Part shown: positions 4,495 to 5,108 of the stretch, piece after piece
Layout of the letters: each line of letters begins with the position of its first letter
Position numbering within the stretch: the stretch's first letter is position 1
Source of the DNA: an archaeon
GTDB lineage: Archaea; Nanobdellota; Nanobdellia; SCGC-AAA011-G17; GW2011-AR17
DNA: 5,108 nt
Direction of reading: 5' to 3'
NCBI GenBank assembly: GCA_023245755.1
Contig: JAHFJQ010000030.1
Location: forward strand, 1-5,108
Program-made: the position numbers and the translations under genes
The notes under the pieces: model-generated
Told to the model about the DNA's origin: nothing
Database searches by the model: none
What the model saw: the letters and a program-made list of their open reading frames with translations, nothing else

Positions 4495-5108
4495 AAAGAC
4501 TAAGAGACCTTATTCGTGGACATCAACCAGTTGCAGATGCCCTGAGACAGTTACAAGGACAGGGCATTAATCTTGAAGATCTTATGGCCGGAAGATTAGA
4601 TAGGAATGTAGTTGCTTCTTATTTTGATGCTTCAGCTTTTGGTACAGGAGAAGTGGGTGGAAGAATTCTTGTTATAGAACCTCCAACATCTGTGGTTGAT
4701 GCACAGGGAAGACCAGTGAGACTCTATTACGTCCTTGGAGAAGGAACAACTCTTGATATGGGTAACGGAAAACCTTTTTATGAAAGAGCAGAATTAGAAA
4801 AACTTCTCCCCTTAGATTTAACAGAAATAACTCTCGATCCTTTAGGAAATCCAATTATAAAAAGAAAACCCAGAAAGGATCCTGTACTCAAAGATCCAAA
4901 TGCGCCAAATCTAAATCCAAATGGGCAAGCAAAATCCACAAGAAGAAATACTCAATTTGATATGTTGCTCTATCAATATCTTTTCGTAAGAGGAGATGAA
5001 GTAACGCACCTTATTCAACAAGAAGAACTTGATGATGATAAAAAAGCAATAGATGGCGAAGCAGCGATACGCCAACATTTCCCTGAGGCTGATGCACTTC
5101 TTGAATTA
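4491..5108 (+). CDS. Unknown protein, second gene of the plus-strand operon (cut by window edge)
   Basis: An open frame starts at the ATG overlapping the previous gene's stop (ATGA, 4491-4494) and stays open to the window end, giving 206 residues. I do not recognise it. It begins MKRLRDLIRGHQPVADALRQ, with a helical first 35 residues. A strand-rich region follows (about 54-95), including GGRILVIEPP and RLYYVLGEGTTLDMGNGKPF. A basic, then N/P-rich, probably flexible linker comes next (about 120-150, with KRKPRK and DPNAPNLNPN). A further helical, acidic region begins near 155 (FDMLLYQYLFVRGDEVTHL). No membrane segment or signal peptide is visible in this part. The ATGA overlap implies translational coupling, so the two products probably act together, perhaps in one complex. 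Codon choice (AGA for arginine, frequent GCA and GAA) matches the upstream gene. Confidence 0.8.
   Translation, partial: MKRLRDLIRGHQPVADALRQLQGQGINLEDLMAGRLDRNVVASYFDASAFGTGEVGGRILVIEPPTSVVDAQGRPVRLYYVLGEGTTLDMGNGKPFYERAELEKLLPLDLTEITLDPLGNPIIKRKPRKDPVLKDPNAPNLNPNGQAKSTRRNTQFDMLLYQYLFVRGDEVTHLIQQEELDDDKKAIDGEAAIRQHFPEADALLEL

Overview
The window looks archaeal. The left-edge gene is the N-terminus of the archaeal recombinase RadA. Most gene starts are preceded by box-A-like TATA elements about 25 bp from the likely transcript start, and two antitoxin genes look leaderless. The DNA is AT-rich, genes are tightly packed with short overlaps, and the RadA sequence and small toxin-antitoxin genes would fit a DPANN-type lineage (Woesearchaeota/Pacearchaeota-like). 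That lineage guess is inference only.

Layout. (1) 1-545, minus strand: a two-gene operon of a small WENE-motif protein (possible PC4-like fold) followed, with a 29-bp overlap, by radA, which runs off the left edge. Its promoter lies around 579-587, next to an unusually GC-rich patch (591-626). (2) 664-1295, minus strand: a vapBC-type module (RHH-like antitoxin plus PIN-domain RNase toxin, ATGA overlap). (3) 1386-1944, minus strand: a second, unrelated toxin-antitoxin module (RHH antitoxin plus MazF/PemK-type RNase, 8-bp overlap). (4) 1945-2103: a divergent intergenic region with the second module's operator/promoter and the promoter of the plus-strand genes. (5) 2104-5108, plus strand: two genes of unknown function joined by an ATGA overlap. 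The first encodes a 796-residue coiled-coil protein with possible winged-helix regions at its C-terminus. The second runs off the right edge (206 residues seen).

The most interesting points are these. A 37-bp imperfect repeat (32/37 identical, 616 bp apart) supplies a TATA box upstream of each toxin-antitoxin module and brackets the mazF-type module, as if the modules were cassettes sharing one promoter. An 18-bp perfect palindrome touches the TATA box of the RHH/MazF module. A 28-bp exact, in-frame direct repeat inside the 796-residue gene encodes LPNYADIES twice. The unknown plus-strand operon is the best candidate for an undescribed system, but the sequence alone does not reveal what it does.
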